DNA from: Hafnia alvei
Lineage (GTDB): Bacteria > Pseudomonadota > Gammaproteobacteria > Enterobacterales > Enterobacteriaceae
DNA: 64,000 bases
Direction: 5' to 3'
Assembly: GCF_034424155.1 (NCBI RefSeq)
Contig: NZ_CP139992.1
Span: 1,876,012 to 1,940,011, forward strand
Below the pieces are notes generated by a model. The model saw only the letters and a program-made list of their open reading frames with translations, had not been told where the DNA came from and did not search any database. Below, in pieces: positions 27,602 through 37,125 of the stretch. Every line of letters begins with the position of its first letter. The stretch's first letter is position 1. The position numbers and the translations under genes were made by a program.

Positions 27602-29266
27602 ATGTTAAACCGTATAAAAGTTGTCACCAGTTTGCTGTTGGTGCTGGGGTTGTTTGGTATTTTGCAAATGACATCCGGAGGATTGTTCTTTAACGCCCTG
27701 AAAAACGACAAGGAAAATTTCACTGTTTTACAAACCATCCGACAGCAGCAGTCTACGCTGAACGGAAGTTGGGTAGCCTTGCTGCAAACACGAAACACGC
27801 TAAACCGTGCTGGCATTCGCTACATGATGGATGTTAACAAAACGGGCAGCGGTGCGACGGTCGATGATTTACTGCAAATTGCCAAAAGTACGCTACAACA
27901 GGCGGAAGGGCGCTGGGCCGAATATGAAGCGCTGCCTATCGATCCACGTCAAAGCCAAGATGCGACAGCCGAATTAAAACGTCACTACGATATCCTGCAC
28001 GGTGCGCTGTCTGAGCTTATTCAGCTGTTGTCTACTGGCAAAATCAATGAGTTCTTTGACCAGCCGACTCAGGGTTATCAAGATGGCTTTGAGAAAAGCT
28101 ACGTCACCTATTTGACTCAAAACGATCGTCTGTATCAGGAAGCCGTTGATGATAACAACAGCTCTTACAGCATGGCGATGTGGATCTTAGTCGGTGTTCT
28201 GGCCTTGGTCGCCGCCGCGATTATTCTGGTTTGGTTTGGTATCCGCAGAACGCTGATCGTGCCGTTGAATCGCTTAATTGGCAGTATCAAGCATATCGCC
28301 AACGGCGATCTGGCGCGCAGCATTGATGTTAACGGCACCAATGAAATGGGGCAGCTAGCCGCAAGCCTTAAACATATGCAGGGTGAGTTGGTGCGTACCG
28401 TGGGTAACGTGCGCCAAGGTGCTAACGCCATTTATAGCGGGGCGAGTGAAATCTCAGCCGGCAATAACGATCTCTCTTCACGTACCGAACAGCAGGCCGC
28501 ATCGTTGGAAGAAACCGCTGCCAGCATGGAACAGCTAACGGCAACGGTAAAACAAAACGCCGAAAATGCGCGTCAGGCTAGCCATCTTGCATTGAGTGCC
28601 TCTGAAACCGCACAGCGCGGCGGTAAAGTCGTGGCTAACGTGGTGCAAACCATGCACGAAATTGCGGGCAGTTCGCAAAAAATTGCTGACATCACCAGCG
28701 TGATCGACGGTATCGCTTTCCAAACCAATATTCTGGCGCTGAATGCGGCCGTTGAAGCTGCGCGTGCCGGTGAACAAGGACGTGGTTTTGCAGTTGTAGC
28801 CGGAGAGGTACGAAACCTAGCCCAGCGCAGTGCTCAGGCTGCTAAAGAGATCAAAGGTCTGATTGAAGATTCCGTTAATCGCGTGGATATCGGTTCAACC
28901 TTAGTGGAAAGCGCGGGTGAAACCATGGGCGATATCGTCAGTGCGGTGACGCGCGTCACCGACATTATGGGGGAAATTGCCTCTGCGTCGGATGAGCAAA
29001 GCCGTGGGATCGATCAGGTCGGTCAGGCGGTGTCTGAAATGGACCGTGTTACCCAGCAAAACGCCGCGTTGGTTGAAGAATCGGCCTCTGCTGCGGCTGC
29101 CTTGGAAGAGCAGGCTAGCATGTTAACGCAGGCTGTATCTGTATTCCGTATCCAACAAGACTTCAAAGAAGACATTGGCGAAAGTCGTAGCGTCAAACCG
29201 GTTATTTCCACGCCTGCACCGCGTATCGCGGCTGCGGAGACTGGGGACAATTGGGAAACGTTTTAA
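27602..29266 (+). CDS. tsr: Tsr, serine chemoreceptor
   Basis: Inner-membrane methyl-accepting chemoreceptor of 554 residues (E. coli Tsr 551). It opens [21 protein letters not shown], and its periplasmic domain keeps the serine-site residues R64, N68, R69 and R73 ([14 protein letters not shown]) and the Thr of [11 protein letters not shown]. After the second membrane helix (about 190-212) come HAMP, methylation helices and the invariant signalling tip ([24 protein letters not shown]). It ends NWETF, the pentapeptide that tethers CheR and CheB. It is the first gene of the second chemotaxis operon. Confidence 0.95.
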   Translation: MLNRIKVVTSLLLVLGLFGILQMTSGGLFFNALKNDKENFTVLQTIRQQQSTLNGSWVALLQTRNTLNRAGIRYMMDVNKTGSGATVDDLLQIAKSTLQQAEGRWAEYEALPIDPRQSQDATAELKRHYDILHGALSELIQLLSTGKINEFFDQPTQGYQDGFEKSYVTYLTQNDRLYQEAVDDNNSSYSMAMWILVGVLALVAAAIILVWFGIRRTLIVPLNRLIGSIKHIANGDLARSIDVNGTNEMGQLAASLKHMQGELVRTVGNVRQGANAIYSGASEISAGNNDLSSRTEQQAASLEETAASMEQLTATVKQNAENARQASHLALSASETAQRGGKVVANVVQTMHEIAGSSQKIADITSVIDGIAFQTNILALNAAVEAARAGEQGRGFAVVAGEVRNLAQRSAQAAKEIKGLIEDSVNRVDIGSTLVESAGETMGDIVSAVTRVTDIMGEIASASDEQSRGIDQVGQAVSEMDRVTQQNAALVEESASAAAALEEQASMLTQAVSVFRIQQDFKEDIGESRSVKPVISTPAPRIAAAETGDNWETF

Positions 29267-29316
29267 GTTTTCGCTATGACGATCTAAACAGCAACACGGT
29301 GGCGAAGATCACCCTC

Positions 29317-29450
29317 TGTGTGGCAGCCAAAACTGCCTCACAGAAAAGCTGAAATGTATTTATGTGCTTTATGTTTAAGCGAGCTGCACCTTGAAATTAT
29401 GAGTATGTCTTCCGCGCATTGGCGTTGTCGCTGGCAACACGGCGCCAATG
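29317..29450 (+). other. Two inverted repeats in the gap between the receptor genes
   Basis: Hairpin 1 (29317-29342) is TGTG-T-GGCAG paired to CTGCC-T-CACA. Hairpin 2 has arms CATTGGCG (29417-29424) and CGCCAATG (29443-29450) with inner pairing. Neither has a T tract. They may adjust how much message continues from tsr into the second receptor. Confidence 0.45.
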
Positions 29451-29519
29451 GCGTTGGAAATCATTAAACGTGACAGTGCCGGGAACCCTACAAACGAACC
29501 GGCCCAAAAGGAAAGCATC

Positions 29520-31151
29520 GTGTTTAACCGAATCCGAGTATCAACCAGTCTATTCCTGCTGCTGATGGTGTTTTGTCTGCTGCAATTAGGATCTACCGGC
29601 TTGTCATTTATGTCGATTCGTTCCGATAACAACAACTTTTCTAACGTTCAGATCGTTAACGATCAGCGAGAAGCGCTGAATCAGTCATGGGTTGCTTTGC
29701 TACAGGCACGTAACACGCTTAACCGTGCTGGCACTAGGGCTGCGTTGAAAGTCCCACAGGAAAAAGTCAACGAGCTGATGGCGGGCACGCGATCATCGCT
29801 GCAAAAAGCGGATCTCTATTTTAATCAGTTCTTAGCCATACCGCGCGTAACCAAAGAAGGTATTGAGCTGACCGAAACCACCAAAGTGAGCTACGAGAAT
29901 CTCCGTACCACGCTACGCGAGCTCATTGCGTTATTAGAGAAAGGCGATCTGCAAGGCTTCATGGATCAGCCTACGCAGAAAGTCCAAGACCTGTTTGAAG
30001 TTCAGACACAGGCCTACACCCAGCACGTAGATGATGTGCTGGCAAAATCGGCAACGGAAAATAAAAACTCCTACACCCTCTCAATGCTGATGGTGGTGGG
30101 GGCCGTAGCAATGCTGATTATCGTGATTTTATGCTCGCTGTATTGGCTGCGCAAAATGCTGATTGGTCCGCTGAATACCATGCGGGCGCATTTTGATCGT
30201 ATTGCCGAAGGCGATCTTTCAGCCGAAATTCACGTTTTTGGCCGTAATGAACTGAGCCAGCTGTTTGGCAGCCTGCAAAAAATGCAGCAGTCGCTGGCCA
30301 AGACGGTACTAACCGTCCGCCAAGGTTCCGACGCGATTTATAACGGTCTGCAAGAGATTGCATCGGGTAACAACGATCTCTCTTCGCGTACCGAACAGCA
30401 GGCCGCTTCGCTGGAAGAAACCGCGGCCAGCATGGAACAGTTGACCGCAACGGTAAAACAGAACGCCGATAACGCACGTCAGGCAGCACGCTTGGCTAAA
30501 GAAGCCTCGGGAACGGCAACGTCCGGCGGCGAAATTGTGGGTAACGTCGTTCGCACCATGCACGAGATTGCTACCAGCTCACAGAAAATTGGCGATATCA
30601 CCAGCGTGATCGACGGCATTGCTTTCCAAACCAACATTCTGGCACTGAATGCGGCGGTTGAGGCGGCACGTGCTGGTGAACAAGGTCGTGGTTTTGCCGT
30701 GGTCGCCGGAGAGGTTCGTAATTTGGCGCAACGCAGCGCGCAGGCAGCAAAAGAAATTAAAGGGCTGATTGACGATTCAGTCAGCCGTGTGAAGCAGGGA
30801 TCGGCGCTGGTTGAAAACGCCGGTAACACCATGGATGAAGTGGTGCGTTCGGTGGCTCGCGTCACCGACATTATGGGGGAAATCTCCTCTGCTTCCGATG
30901 AACAGAGCCGAGGCATAGAACAAGTTGCCCTGGCGGTAACGCAAATGGATCAGGTGACGCAGCAGAACGCGGCACTGGTCGAAGAGGCTGCATCAGCGAC
31001 GCAGGCGGTTGAAGAACAAGCAAATGCTCTAACCCGCTCTGTTGCCGCGTTCCATCTGGTATCAGCACCTGCTGCTCGAGTTGTCGATGATCCTATTGCC
31101 AACTCAGAGCAGTCGCTGCCCAAGGACAAAGATGTATGGCAACCGATTTAG
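29520..31151 (+). CDS. Second methyl-accepting chemoreceptor, Tsr-like pocket, no CheR tether
   Basis: Receptor of 543 residues from GTG 29520, chosen because AGGA lies just upstream and the protein then begins [11 protein letters not shown] like Tar (MINRIRVVTLL); ATG 29448 would add 24 polar residues and has no binding site. The periplasmic domain keeps [10 protein letters not shown] and DQPTQ, the amino-acid-binding residues of Tsr, but is otherwise diverged (for example [18 protein letters not shown]). The signalling tip is intact. It ends DVWQPI and so lacks NWETF, as low-abundance receptors such as Tap and Trg do. It stands where tar or tap stand in E. coli. The ligand is unknown; an amino acid is likely. 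Confidence 0.9.
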   Translation: MFNRIRVSTSLFLLLMVFCLLQLGSTGLSFMSIRSDNNNFSNVQIVNDQREALNQSWVALLQARNTLNRAGTRAALKVPQEKVNELMAGTRSSLQKADLYFNQFLAIPRVTKEGIELTETTKVSYENLRTTLRELIALLEKGDLQGFMDQPTQKVQDLFEVQTQAYTQHVDDVLAKSATENKNSYTLSMLMVVGAVAMLIIVILCSLYWLRKMLIGPLNTMRAHFDRIAEGDLSAEIHVFGRNELSQLFGSLQKMQQSLAKTVLTVRQGSDAIYNGLQEIASGNNDLSSRTEQQAASLEETAASMEQLTATVKQNADNARQAARLAKEASGTATSGGEIVGNVVRTMHEIATSSQKIGDITSVIDGIAFQTNILALNAAVEAARAGEQGRGFAVVAGEVRNLAQRSAQAAKEIKGLIDDSVSRVKQGSALVENAGNTMDEVVRSVARVTDIMGEISSASDEQSRGIEQVALAVTQMDQVTQQNAALVEEAASATQAVEEQANALTRSVAAFHLVSAPAARVVDDPIANSEQSLPKDKDVWQPI

Positions 31152-31218
31152 CACCGGCTAAACGGTAGTTAATCGCGGGGGGAGGCTCTCTGCCCGCGTA
31201 TTGCAAATTGGGTGAGTG

Positions 31219-32094
31219 ATGGCGAATTTATTTACACAGTCAGGAAACGATGATGCTCAGGTACCTGCATTGATGATGCAGAGAGTGCCTCTGGCAGACG
31301 CCCATTTTCGTCGCATCAGCCAACTTATTTACCAACACGCAGGGATCGTGTTGGCCGATCATAAGCGGGAGATGGTTTATAACCGACTAGTGCGGCGTTT
31401 ACGTGCACTGAATCTGAATGATTTTGGCGCGTATTTGGCGTTATTAGAAAGCAGCCAGAGCCACGGAGAGTGGCAAACGTTTATTAATTCATTAACCACG
31501 AATTTAACCGCTTTTTTTCGCGAAGCGCACCACTTCCCGATTTTAGCGGAGCATGCGCGTAAGCGGCCACACAACTACTGTGTGTGGAGTACGGCGGCAT
31601 CTTCGGGAGAAGAGCCTTATTCGATCGCGATGACCCTTGCGGAAGCGTTAGGCACTACGCCAGTGGGGCCGCAGGTCTGGGCGAGCGATATCGATACACA
31701 GGTGTTAGAGAAAGCGGTGCGCGGCGTTTATCGACAAGAAGAAACCAAGCATCTTACGCCTTCGCAGCTGCAACGCTTTTTTCTGCGCGGCACAGGGCCT
31801 CAGGAAGGCTTTGTCCGTGTCAGGCCAGAGCTTGCCCAGCGGGTACAGTTTCAAATGCTGAATCTGCTGGCTCCTCAGTGGGATCTGCCGGGGCCGTTTG
31901 ACGCCATATTTTGTCGCAACGTAATGATTTATTTCGATAAAGAAACTCAGGCGCGCATTCTCAATCGCTTTATCAAACTATTGAAACCCGGCGGGTTGTT
32001 GTTTGCGGGGCATTCGGAAAACTTTAGCCATATCAGCCAAGAGTTTTATTTGCGCGGACAAACCGTGTATGGGCTGTCCAAGGAGAGTCGATGA
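31219..32094 (+). CDS. cheR: CheR, chemoreceptor methyltransferase
   Basis: Transfers methyl groups from S-adenosylmethionine to receptor glutamates. The N-terminal helical domain includes [32 protein letters not shown], and the SAM-binding domain has [19 protein letters not shown] and [14 protein letters not shown]. It is 291 residues from ATG 31219; GTG 31216 is one codon earlier and equally possible. It overlaps cheB by ATGA. Confidence 0.96.
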   Translation: MANLFTQSGNDDAQVPALMMQRVPLADAHFRRISQLIYQHAGIVLADHKREMVYNRLVRRLRALNLNDFGAYLALLESSQSHGEWQTFINSLTTNLTAFFREAHHFPILAEHARKRPHNYCVWSTAASSGEEPYSIAMTLAEALGTTPVGPQVWASDIDTQVLEKAVRGVYRQEETKHLTPSQLQRFFLRGTGPQEGFVRVRPELAQRVQFQMLNLLAPQWDLPGPFDAIFCRNVMIYFDKETQARILNRFIKLLKPGGLLFAGHSENFSHISQEFYLRGQTVYGLSKESR

Positions 32095-33143
32095 GTAAAA
32101 TTCGGGTGTTGTGCGTTGATGATTCAGCGCTAATGCGTCAATTGATGACCGAGATTATTAATAGCCATCCTGATATGGAAATGGTCGCGGTGGCGCAAGA
32201 TCCGCTGGTGGCACGCGATCTGATCAAAAAATTTAATCCGCAGGTGCTTACGCTAGACGTTGAAATGCCGCGCATGGACGGCATCGATTTTCTTGAAAAG
32301 CTGATGCGTTTACGTCCGATGCCGGTGGTGATGGTGTCGTCGTTAACGGGTAAAGGCTCAGAAATTACGCTTAGGGCGCTGGAGCTTGGCGCGGTGGATT
32401 TCGTCACCAAACCTCAGCTTGGGATCCGCGAAGGCATGCTGGCCTACAGCGAAATGATTGCCGATAAAGTGCGTGCGGCGGCGAAAGCGCGTCTGCCTGC
32501 GCGCGGCACGATGCCGGTAAAACCGGTGACGCTCAGCCATACTCCGTTGCTCAGCAGTGAAAAACTGATTGCGATTGGTGCATCAACGGGCGGAACCGAG
32601 GCGATTCGCCATGTGCTACAGCCGCTGCCGTCGTCAAGCCCCGCGCTGCTGATTACCCAGCATATGCCGCCGGGGTTTACGCGTTCGTTTGCCGAGCGCC
32701 TGAACAAACTGTGCCAGATCACCGTCAAGGAAGCCGAAGAGGGCGAACGCGTATTGCCAGGGCATGCCTACATTGCGCCGGGGGATATGCATCTGGAGCT
32801 GGCGCGCAGCGGCGCCAACTATATTGTGCGCCTGCATCAGGGGCCTGCGGTTAACCGTCATCGGCCTTCGGTTGATGTGCTGTTTGACTCGGTGGCGCGC
32901 TATGCAGGACGCAACGCGGTGGGCGTGATTTTAACCGGTATGGGTAACGATGGGGCTGCGGGAATGCTCAAAATGCATCAGGCAGGAGCCTATACCATCG
33001 CACAAAATGAAGCCAGTTGTGTGGTGTTTGGCATGCCGCGAGAGGCCATTTTAACGGGCGGCGTCGATGAAGTGGTCGATCTGCAACAAGTCAGTCAGCG
33101 AATGCTGACGCAAATTAGCGCCGGACAGGCGCTGCGTATTTAA
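32091..33143 (+). CDS. cheB: CheB, receptor methylesterase and deamidase
   Basis: Response regulator that removes methyl groups from receptors. Its receiver domain (1-120) carries the phospho-Asp in [12 protein letters not shown], and the catalytic domain has the Ser of [10 protein letters not shown], the His of [12 protein letters not shown] and the Asp of [12 protein letters not shown]. It is 350 residues. cheY follows after 35 bp. Confidence 0.97.
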   Translation: MSKIRVLCVDDSALMRQLMTEIINSHPDMEMVAVAQDPLVARDLIKKFNPQVLTLDVEMPRMDGIDFLEKLMRLRPMPVVMVSSLTGKGSEITLRALELGAVDFVTKPQLGIREGMLAYSEMIADKVRAAAKARLPARGTMPVKPVTLSHTPLLSSEKLIAIGASTGGTEAIRHVLQPLPSSSPALLITQHMPPGFTRSFAERLNKLCQITVKEAEEGERVLPGHAYIAPGDMHLELARSGANYIVRLHQGPAVNRHRPSVDVLFDSVARYAGRNAVGVILTGMGNDGAAGMLKMHQAGAYTIAQNEASCVVFGMPREAILTGGVDEVVDLQQVSQRMLTQISAGQALRI

Positions 33144-33178
33144 CGTTCCCTGCTGAGGGGGACTTTTGAGGAGTCAGT

Positions 33179-33568
33179 ATGGCGGATAAGAATCTGCGTT
33201 TTTTGGTTGTCGATGATTTTGCCACAATGCGCCGCATCGTAAGAAACCTGCTTAAAGAGCTGGGTTTTAACAATGTAGAAGAAGCGGAAGATGGCGCCGA
33301 TGCGTTAACCAAGCTGCGCACAGGGGCGTTTGATTTTGTGGTTTCCGATTGGAACATGCCCAACATGGATGGTCTGCAACTGTTGCAGGCGATTCGCGCC
33401 GACGGCAGTCTGGGAACATTACCGGTATTGATGGTGACCGCGGAAGCGAAAAAAGAAAACATTATTGCAGCAGCGCAGGCAGGTGCCAGCGGCTACGTCG
33501 TTAAACCGTTTACGGCAGCAACGCTAGAAGAAAAGCTGAATAAGATTTTTGAAAAGTTGGGGATCTAA
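33179..33568 (+). CDS. cheY: CheY, chemotaxis response regulator
   Basis: Single receiver domain that binds the flagellar switch when phosphorylated. It is 129 residues with Asp12, Asp13, phospho-Asp57 ([10 protein letters not shown]), Thr87 and Lys109 at the E. coli positions. A strong GAGGAG precedes the start. cheZ follows after 9 bp. Confidence 0.98.
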   Translation: MADKNLRFLVVDDFATMRRIVRNLLKELGFNNVEEAEDGADALTKLRTGAFDFVVSDWNMPNMDGLQLLQAIRADGSLGTLPVLMVTAEAKKENIIAAAQAGASGYVVKPFTAATLEEKLNKIFEKLGI

Positions 33569-33577
33569 GGAGTCACA

Positions 33578-34222
33578 ATGAACGAACATCCTATGCCTGC
33601 AACTGATGCGGCGACGGCCAACGATATAATTGCTCGAATTGGGCAATTAACTCGCATGTTACGCGACAGCCTAAAAGAACTTGGGCTGGATCAGGCTATT
33701 GCACAGGCGGCAGAAGCGATTCCAGATGCCCGCGATCGTTTAGATTATGTGGTGCAGATGACGGCTCAGGCCGCAGAGCGTGCTTTAAACTGCGTTGAAG
33801 CGGCTCAGCCACGTCAAACGACGTTAGAAAAAGGGGCGACAGATTTAAAAGTGCGTTGGGATGAGTGGTTTGAAAATCCTATCGAGTTTTCTGATGCGCG
33901 CGTTTTGGTTTCTGACACCCGCAGCTATTTGGCTGCGGTGCCAGAACACACGGCGTTCACGCATGCTCAGTTGCTTGAAATTATGATGGCACAGGATTTC
34001 CAAGACCTTACTGGTCAGGTTATCAAGCGCATGATGGGCGTGGTGCAAGAAATCGAAAAAGAACTGTTGGCGGTGTTGGTCGAAAACATTCCAGATGTGA
34101 CGGCAAAACCAAAACGTGACAACGATGGTCTGCTTAATGGCCCGCAGATGAACCAAAATGGCCCAGGTATAGTGGCGAATCAGGAGCAGGTGGATGATTT
34201 GCTGGGAAGTTTAGGCTTCTAA
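33578..34222 (+). CDS. cheZ: CheZ, CheY-phosphate phosphatase
   Basis: Dephosphorylates CheY. It is 214 residues, mainly long helices, with the active-site stretch [16 protein letters not shown] (catalytic Asp and Gln) and the C-terminal CheY-binding tail [11 protein letters not shown]. It is the last gene of the operon, followed by a strong terminator. Confidence 0.97.
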   Translation: MNEHPMPATDAATANDIIARIGQLTRMLRDSLKELGLDQAIAQAAEAIPDARDRLDYVVQMTAQAAERALNCVEAAQPRQTTLEKGATDLKVRWDEWFENPIEFSDARVLVSDTRSYLAAVPEHTAFTHAQLLEIMMAQDFQDLTGQVIKRMMGVVQEIEKELLAVLVENIPDVTAKPKRDNDGLLNGPQMNQNGPGIVANQEQVDDLLGSLGF

Positions 34223-34276
34223 TCACCTAAGGCTGGCATAGCACTGATGTGTTTGCGACGTTCTGAAGGTATCTAA

Positions 34277-34314
34277 TCAAGGCGGGAAAATGTGTCCCGC
34301 CTTGATGCTTTTTA
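34277..34314 (+). terminator. Terminator of the chemotaxis operon
   Basis: Perfect 11-bp stem TCAAGGCGGGA/TCCCGCCTTGA (34277-34305) with a 7-base loop is followed by TGCTTTTTAC. It lies 55 bp beyond cheZ and abuts the stop of the convergent regulator gene. Confidence 0.88.
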
Positions 34315-34746
34315 CTCTGCGGGAATGCCCAGAATCGCGATAATCTCGCCGCGATTGCTGACCAAATCGGCCAGCGTGAAGTCTTCCATCGCCGTTAAAA
34401 ATGCTTCCATGCCGACTTTTAGCGCGGCCTGTAGCTTGCAGATTTTTATCAGTTTGCAGCCGGGTGAATTGCAGTCAATGCCGCTGAGATTGCTCTCTAA
34501 CGCACGGATCACCTGACCGATATTGATCTCTGCTGCTGGCTTGCCCAGTTCTATGCCGCCGCCTTTGCCGCGTACCGCATGGATGTAGCCTAACCCCACT
34601 AATTGCGCCACCACTTTGACCATATGATTACGTGAGATATCGTAATGGGTGGCAATTTCGCCCACGCTAGTGCGCTGACCGTAGGGCATTGAGGCCAGAT
34701 ACATCAGAGCGCGTAAGCCAAAATCGGTATAGGTGGTTAATTTCAT
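34312..34746 (-). CDS. Rrf2-family regulator, NsrR-like
   Basis: Iron-sulfur winged-helix regulator of 144 residues. The DNA-binding part (1-65) reads ISRNHMVKVVAQLVGLGYIHAVRGKGGGIELGKPA, and three Cys at 92, 97 and 103 have the C-x4-C-x5-C spacing of NsrR (IscR has C-x5-C-x5-C), with an Asp at position 8 as in NsrR. It is therefore probably a nitric-oxide sensor. It stands alone, between cheZ and the divergent phoH, whereas E. coli nsrR precedes rnr; it could be a second NsrR paralogue. A possible target, ygbA, lies 10 kb away. Confidence 0.85.
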   Translation of the reverse strand: MKLTTYTDFGLRALMYLASMPYGQRTSVGEIATHYDISRNHMVKVVAQLVGLGYIHAVRGKGGGIELGKPAAEINIGQVIRALESNLSGIDCNSPGCKLIKICKLQAALKVGMEAFLTAMEDFTLADLVSNRGEIIAILGIPAE

Positions 34747-34871
34747 GAAGCCGCGTAAAAGAAAGAATATTAGCCATGTTTATAACATAATTATGGCGCT
34801 TTTGGCTGGCTGTCAGAGAATTAATAGTAAAGTTAAATCTTTATTAACAATAAGTGGTGAAAATATTAACA

Positions 34872-34893
34872 TTGTCATTATACTGTCATTATT
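34872..34893 (+). promoter_or_regulatory. PhoB box upstream of phoH
   Basis: Direct repeats TTGTCAT (34872-34878) and CTGTCAT (34883-34889), 11 bp apart, match the Pho box. A -10 box TATATT (34900-34905) follows at the usual distance, replacing a -35 box, so transcription should start near 34912. E. coli phoH is known to be PhoB-dependent. Confidence 0.8.
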
Positions 34894-34973
34894 AAGCAGT
34901 ATATTTTCATGAGGCGACGGAAGTATTCACATCAACGCAGGTTATTGAACCAGCAGGTTTGTGAGGAGCGCGG

Positions 34974-35207
34974 ATGAAACAGTCCTTACCTGGGCTAGCA
35001 CGATGTCAAATCAGTATCATTCAACGGGTTGTCTCTGACAGCCAAAAAGTCGACGCAGCAAAATGGGCGTCACGGCTTTCTTCCCCGAAAAATTTATCCA
35101 TTCCTCTATCTTCATTTTATCGGTTACGACTGCGCGCCGCAGGGATTGGCTTCGCGCGTGGGTTCGTATTCAGCACGTCTCTATCCTATGAGGAGGTTCT
35201 CAGATAA
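34974..35207 (+). CDS. Candidate leader ORF of 77 codons in the phoH transcript
   Basis: ATG 34974 is preceded by GAGGAG five bases upstream, a better ribosome binding site than that of phoH. It lies wholly inside the roughly 360-nt leader predicted from the PhoB promoter. The peptide (MKQSLPGLARCQISIIQ...) is basic, has no clear membrane segment or known family, and ends 62 bp before phoH. A second frame (35029-35229) overlaps it. It may be a real small protein, a regulatory uORF or chance; the binding site is the main evidence. Confidence 0.4.
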   Translation: MKQSLPGLARCQISIIQRVVSDSQKVDAAKWASRLSSPKNLSIPLSSFYRLRLRAAGIGFARGFVFSTSLSYEEVLR

Positions 35208-35269
35208 GCGAGTGACAGTTCGTTCATGAAACGTGGAATGACGATTGAAACCAACTGTAAGGTGCCAAA

Positions 35270-36058
35270 ATGGGAAAACAGAAAGCTGTTATCAGAGCGC
35301 GTCGTGAGGCTAAACGTGTAGTCAAACGTGATGGTCGTAGTCAACGTCAGCGCGAGGAAGATCAGGCTGCCTCTCTAGTTCAGATGGGCGGTATTGAAAC
35401 CATTGGCATGGCGCGGGAAAAACGTGATAACGCGCCAGTCACGGCCAGAACGGAAGCACAGGTCGCTTATCTGTCTGCAATTGAATCCAAACAGTTAATC
35501 TTCGCAACAGGCGAAGCAGGCTGCGGGAAAACCTTCATCAGCGCAGCGAAAGCGGCCGAAGCGCTGATCCATAAAGAAGTCGACCGTATTATCGTTACGC
35601 GCCCCGTATTACAGGCCGATGAAGATCTCGGTTTCTTACCTGGGGATGTGTCCGAGAAATTTGCACCGTATTTCCGCCCGGTCTATGACGTTCTGGTTCG
35701 ACGTTTAGGGGCTTCATTCCTGCAATATTGCTTACGTCCTGAAATCGGCAAGGTGGAAATTGCACCTTTCGCTTATATGCGTGGCCGCACCTTTGAAAAC
35801 GCCTTTGTGATCCTCGATGAGGCGCAAAACGTCACGGCTAGCCAAATGAAAATGTTCCTCACCCGTCTGGGGGAAAACGTCACCGTGGTGGTTAACGGCG
35901 ACATTACCCAATGTGATTTGCCTCGCGGAGTGAAATCCGGCCTCGAAGATGCGCTGCAACGCTTCACCGAGGATGGGATGGTCAGTATTATCCGCTTCGA
36001 CAGCCAAGACTGCGTTCGCTCGGCGCTTTGCCAGCGCACCTTAAACGCATACCAATAA
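35270..36058 (+). CDS. phoH: PhoH, phosphate-starvation ATPase/RNA-helicase-like protein
   Basis: Cytoplasmic P-loop ATPase of the phosphate-starvation response; related proteins act on RNA, but the role is not settled. The basic N-terminus (KAVIRARREAKRVVKRDGRS) is followed by Walker A GEAGCGKTF (about 83-91), VTRPVLQADEDLGFLPGD, Walker B FVILDEAQN and DITQCDLP. It is 262 residues. Its start must be ATG 35270, as an in-frame TAA lies at 35258-35260; AAGG is seven bases upstream. It is preceded by a Pho box and a long leader. Confidence 0.94.
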   Translation: MGKQKAVIRARREAKRVVKRDGRSQRQREEDQAASLVQMGGIETIGMAREKRDNAPVTARTEAQVAYLSAIESKQLIFATGEAGCGKTFISAAKAAEALIHKEVDRIIVTRPVLQADEDLGFLPGDVSEKFAPYFRPVYDVLVRRLGASFLQYCLRPEIGKVEIAPFAYMRGRTFENAFVILDEAQNVTASQMKMFLTRLGENVTVVVNGDITQCDLPRGVKSGLEDALQRFTEDGMVSIIRFDSQDCVRSALCQRTLNAYQ

Positions 36059-36083
36059 GCTTTTCCCATCCAATTTTGCTCTC

Positions 36084-36115
36084 AGGGCCACCTTCGGGTG
36101 GCCTTGCTTATTTAA
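36084..36115 (+). terminator. Terminator of phoH
   Basis: GGCCACC (36086-36092), tetraloop TTCG, GGTGGCC (36097-36103), then the moderately T-rich TTGCTTATTTA. Confidence 0.75.
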
Positions 36116-36210
36116 TCGCCTAGACATAACACTTCTATGACGTATTTATGACAATCCAGCGTGGAGACTTTATGCTGTTGGTATCTCGATTAATTTAGTG
36201 AGAAGTTGGT

Positions 36211-37053
36211 ATGACGACCCCGGTTTTTCTGGCAGTGCTGTGTGCCGCATTGCTGCATGCAAGCTGGAATACCCTTGTTAAAATCGGTGAGGAACGCTTT
36301 GTTGGCGTGGCGCTGATTGCGATTTTCTCCGGGGCGGTTTCGCTGTGCGGCTTAGCGTGGGTCGGCTTACCAAACCTCTCATCGTTGCCGTGGCTGTTAC
36401 TCTCTCTGGTGCTGCACACTGGCTATTGTCTGTTTCTCAGTCGCGCCTATGGACAAGGGGATCTCGGCCAAATTTACCCGCTAGCGCGCGGCAGTGCGCC
36501 GCTGTTGGCGATGATGCTCAGCGCGCTTTTTTTGCGTGAATATCCACCTCTGCTAGGCGTTATCGGTGCGCTGGTATTGGTTTCAGGCGTGCTGCTAATG
36601 GCGCTACGCGGTGGTGGGCGCAGAAAATTGAATGGTAAAGCCGTGCGCTATGCCTTAATCACCGCCATGTTTACCGCAGGCTATACGCTGTCAGATGGCG
36701 CCGGAGCCCGCGCCGCCGAAGCACCGCTCACCTACACGCTGTGGCTGTTTACGCTCAACGGGATCATTATGCTGCCGCTGTTATGGCTGCATCAGCGAGG
36801 GAAAACCTGGGGGCAGATTAAGCGCAACTGGCGGGTGGGTTTAGCGGGGGGAACGATGTCGCTGCTGGCCTACGGTATTGTGATTTGGGCGTTGACTCAG
36901 GCACCGATTGGCGTTGTTGCCGCGCTGCGTGAAAGTAGCGTGCTATTCGCCATGATATTTTCGGTGTGGTTGTTGAAAGAGCCGATGGGGAAAGCAAGGA
37001 TTGCCGCCAGTTTGGTGATTGTGACGGGGGTTATGCTGTCGAGGTTGGGATAA
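36211..37053 (+). CDS. DMT-superfamily (EamA) transporter
   Basis: Inner-membrane protein of 280 residues with ten predicted helices made of two EamA halves (ALLHASWNTLVKIGEERF at the start and LAYGIVIWALTQAPIGVVAALRESSVLFAMIF near the end). Substrate unknown. The layout, including LARGSAPLLAMMLSALFLREYP, is like the DMT proteins sometimes found near phosphonate genes, but no such genes are here. It is transcribed alone and shares a bidirectional terminator with chaA. Confidence 0.85.
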   Translation: MTTPVFLAVLCAALLHASWNTLVKIGEERFVGVALIAIFSGAVSLCGLAWVGLPNLSSLPWLLLSLVLHTGYCLFLSRAYGQGDLGQIYPLARGSAPLLAMMLSALFLREYPPLLGVIGALVLVSGVLLMALRGGGRRKLNGKAVRYALITAMFTAGYTLSDGAGARAAEAPLTYTLWLFTLNGIIMLPLLWLHQRGKTWGQIKRNWRVGLAGGTMSLLAYGIVIWALTQAPIGVVAALRESSVLFAMIFSVWLLKEPMGKARIAASLVIVTGVMLSRLG

Positions 37054-37080
37054 GCGTGCAGGGTGAAATTGGCTAGTCAT

Positions 37081-37112
37081 AAAAAAACGGCGCGAGAATG
37101 GCGCCGTTTTTT
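37081..37112. terminator. Bidirectional terminator between the DMT gene and chaA
   Basis: AACGGCGC (37086-37093), loop GAGAATG, GCGCCGTT (37101-37108), flanked by seven A on the left and six T on the right, so it can work in both directions. Confidence 0.9.
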
Positions 37113-37125
37113 CAGTTTGAATCGG

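Noticed and set aside
29448-29519. N-terminal 24-residue extension of the second chemoreceptor
   Set aside because: No ribosome binding site precedes ATG 29448, and the extension would place polar residues before the first membrane helix, unlike Tar and Tsr.
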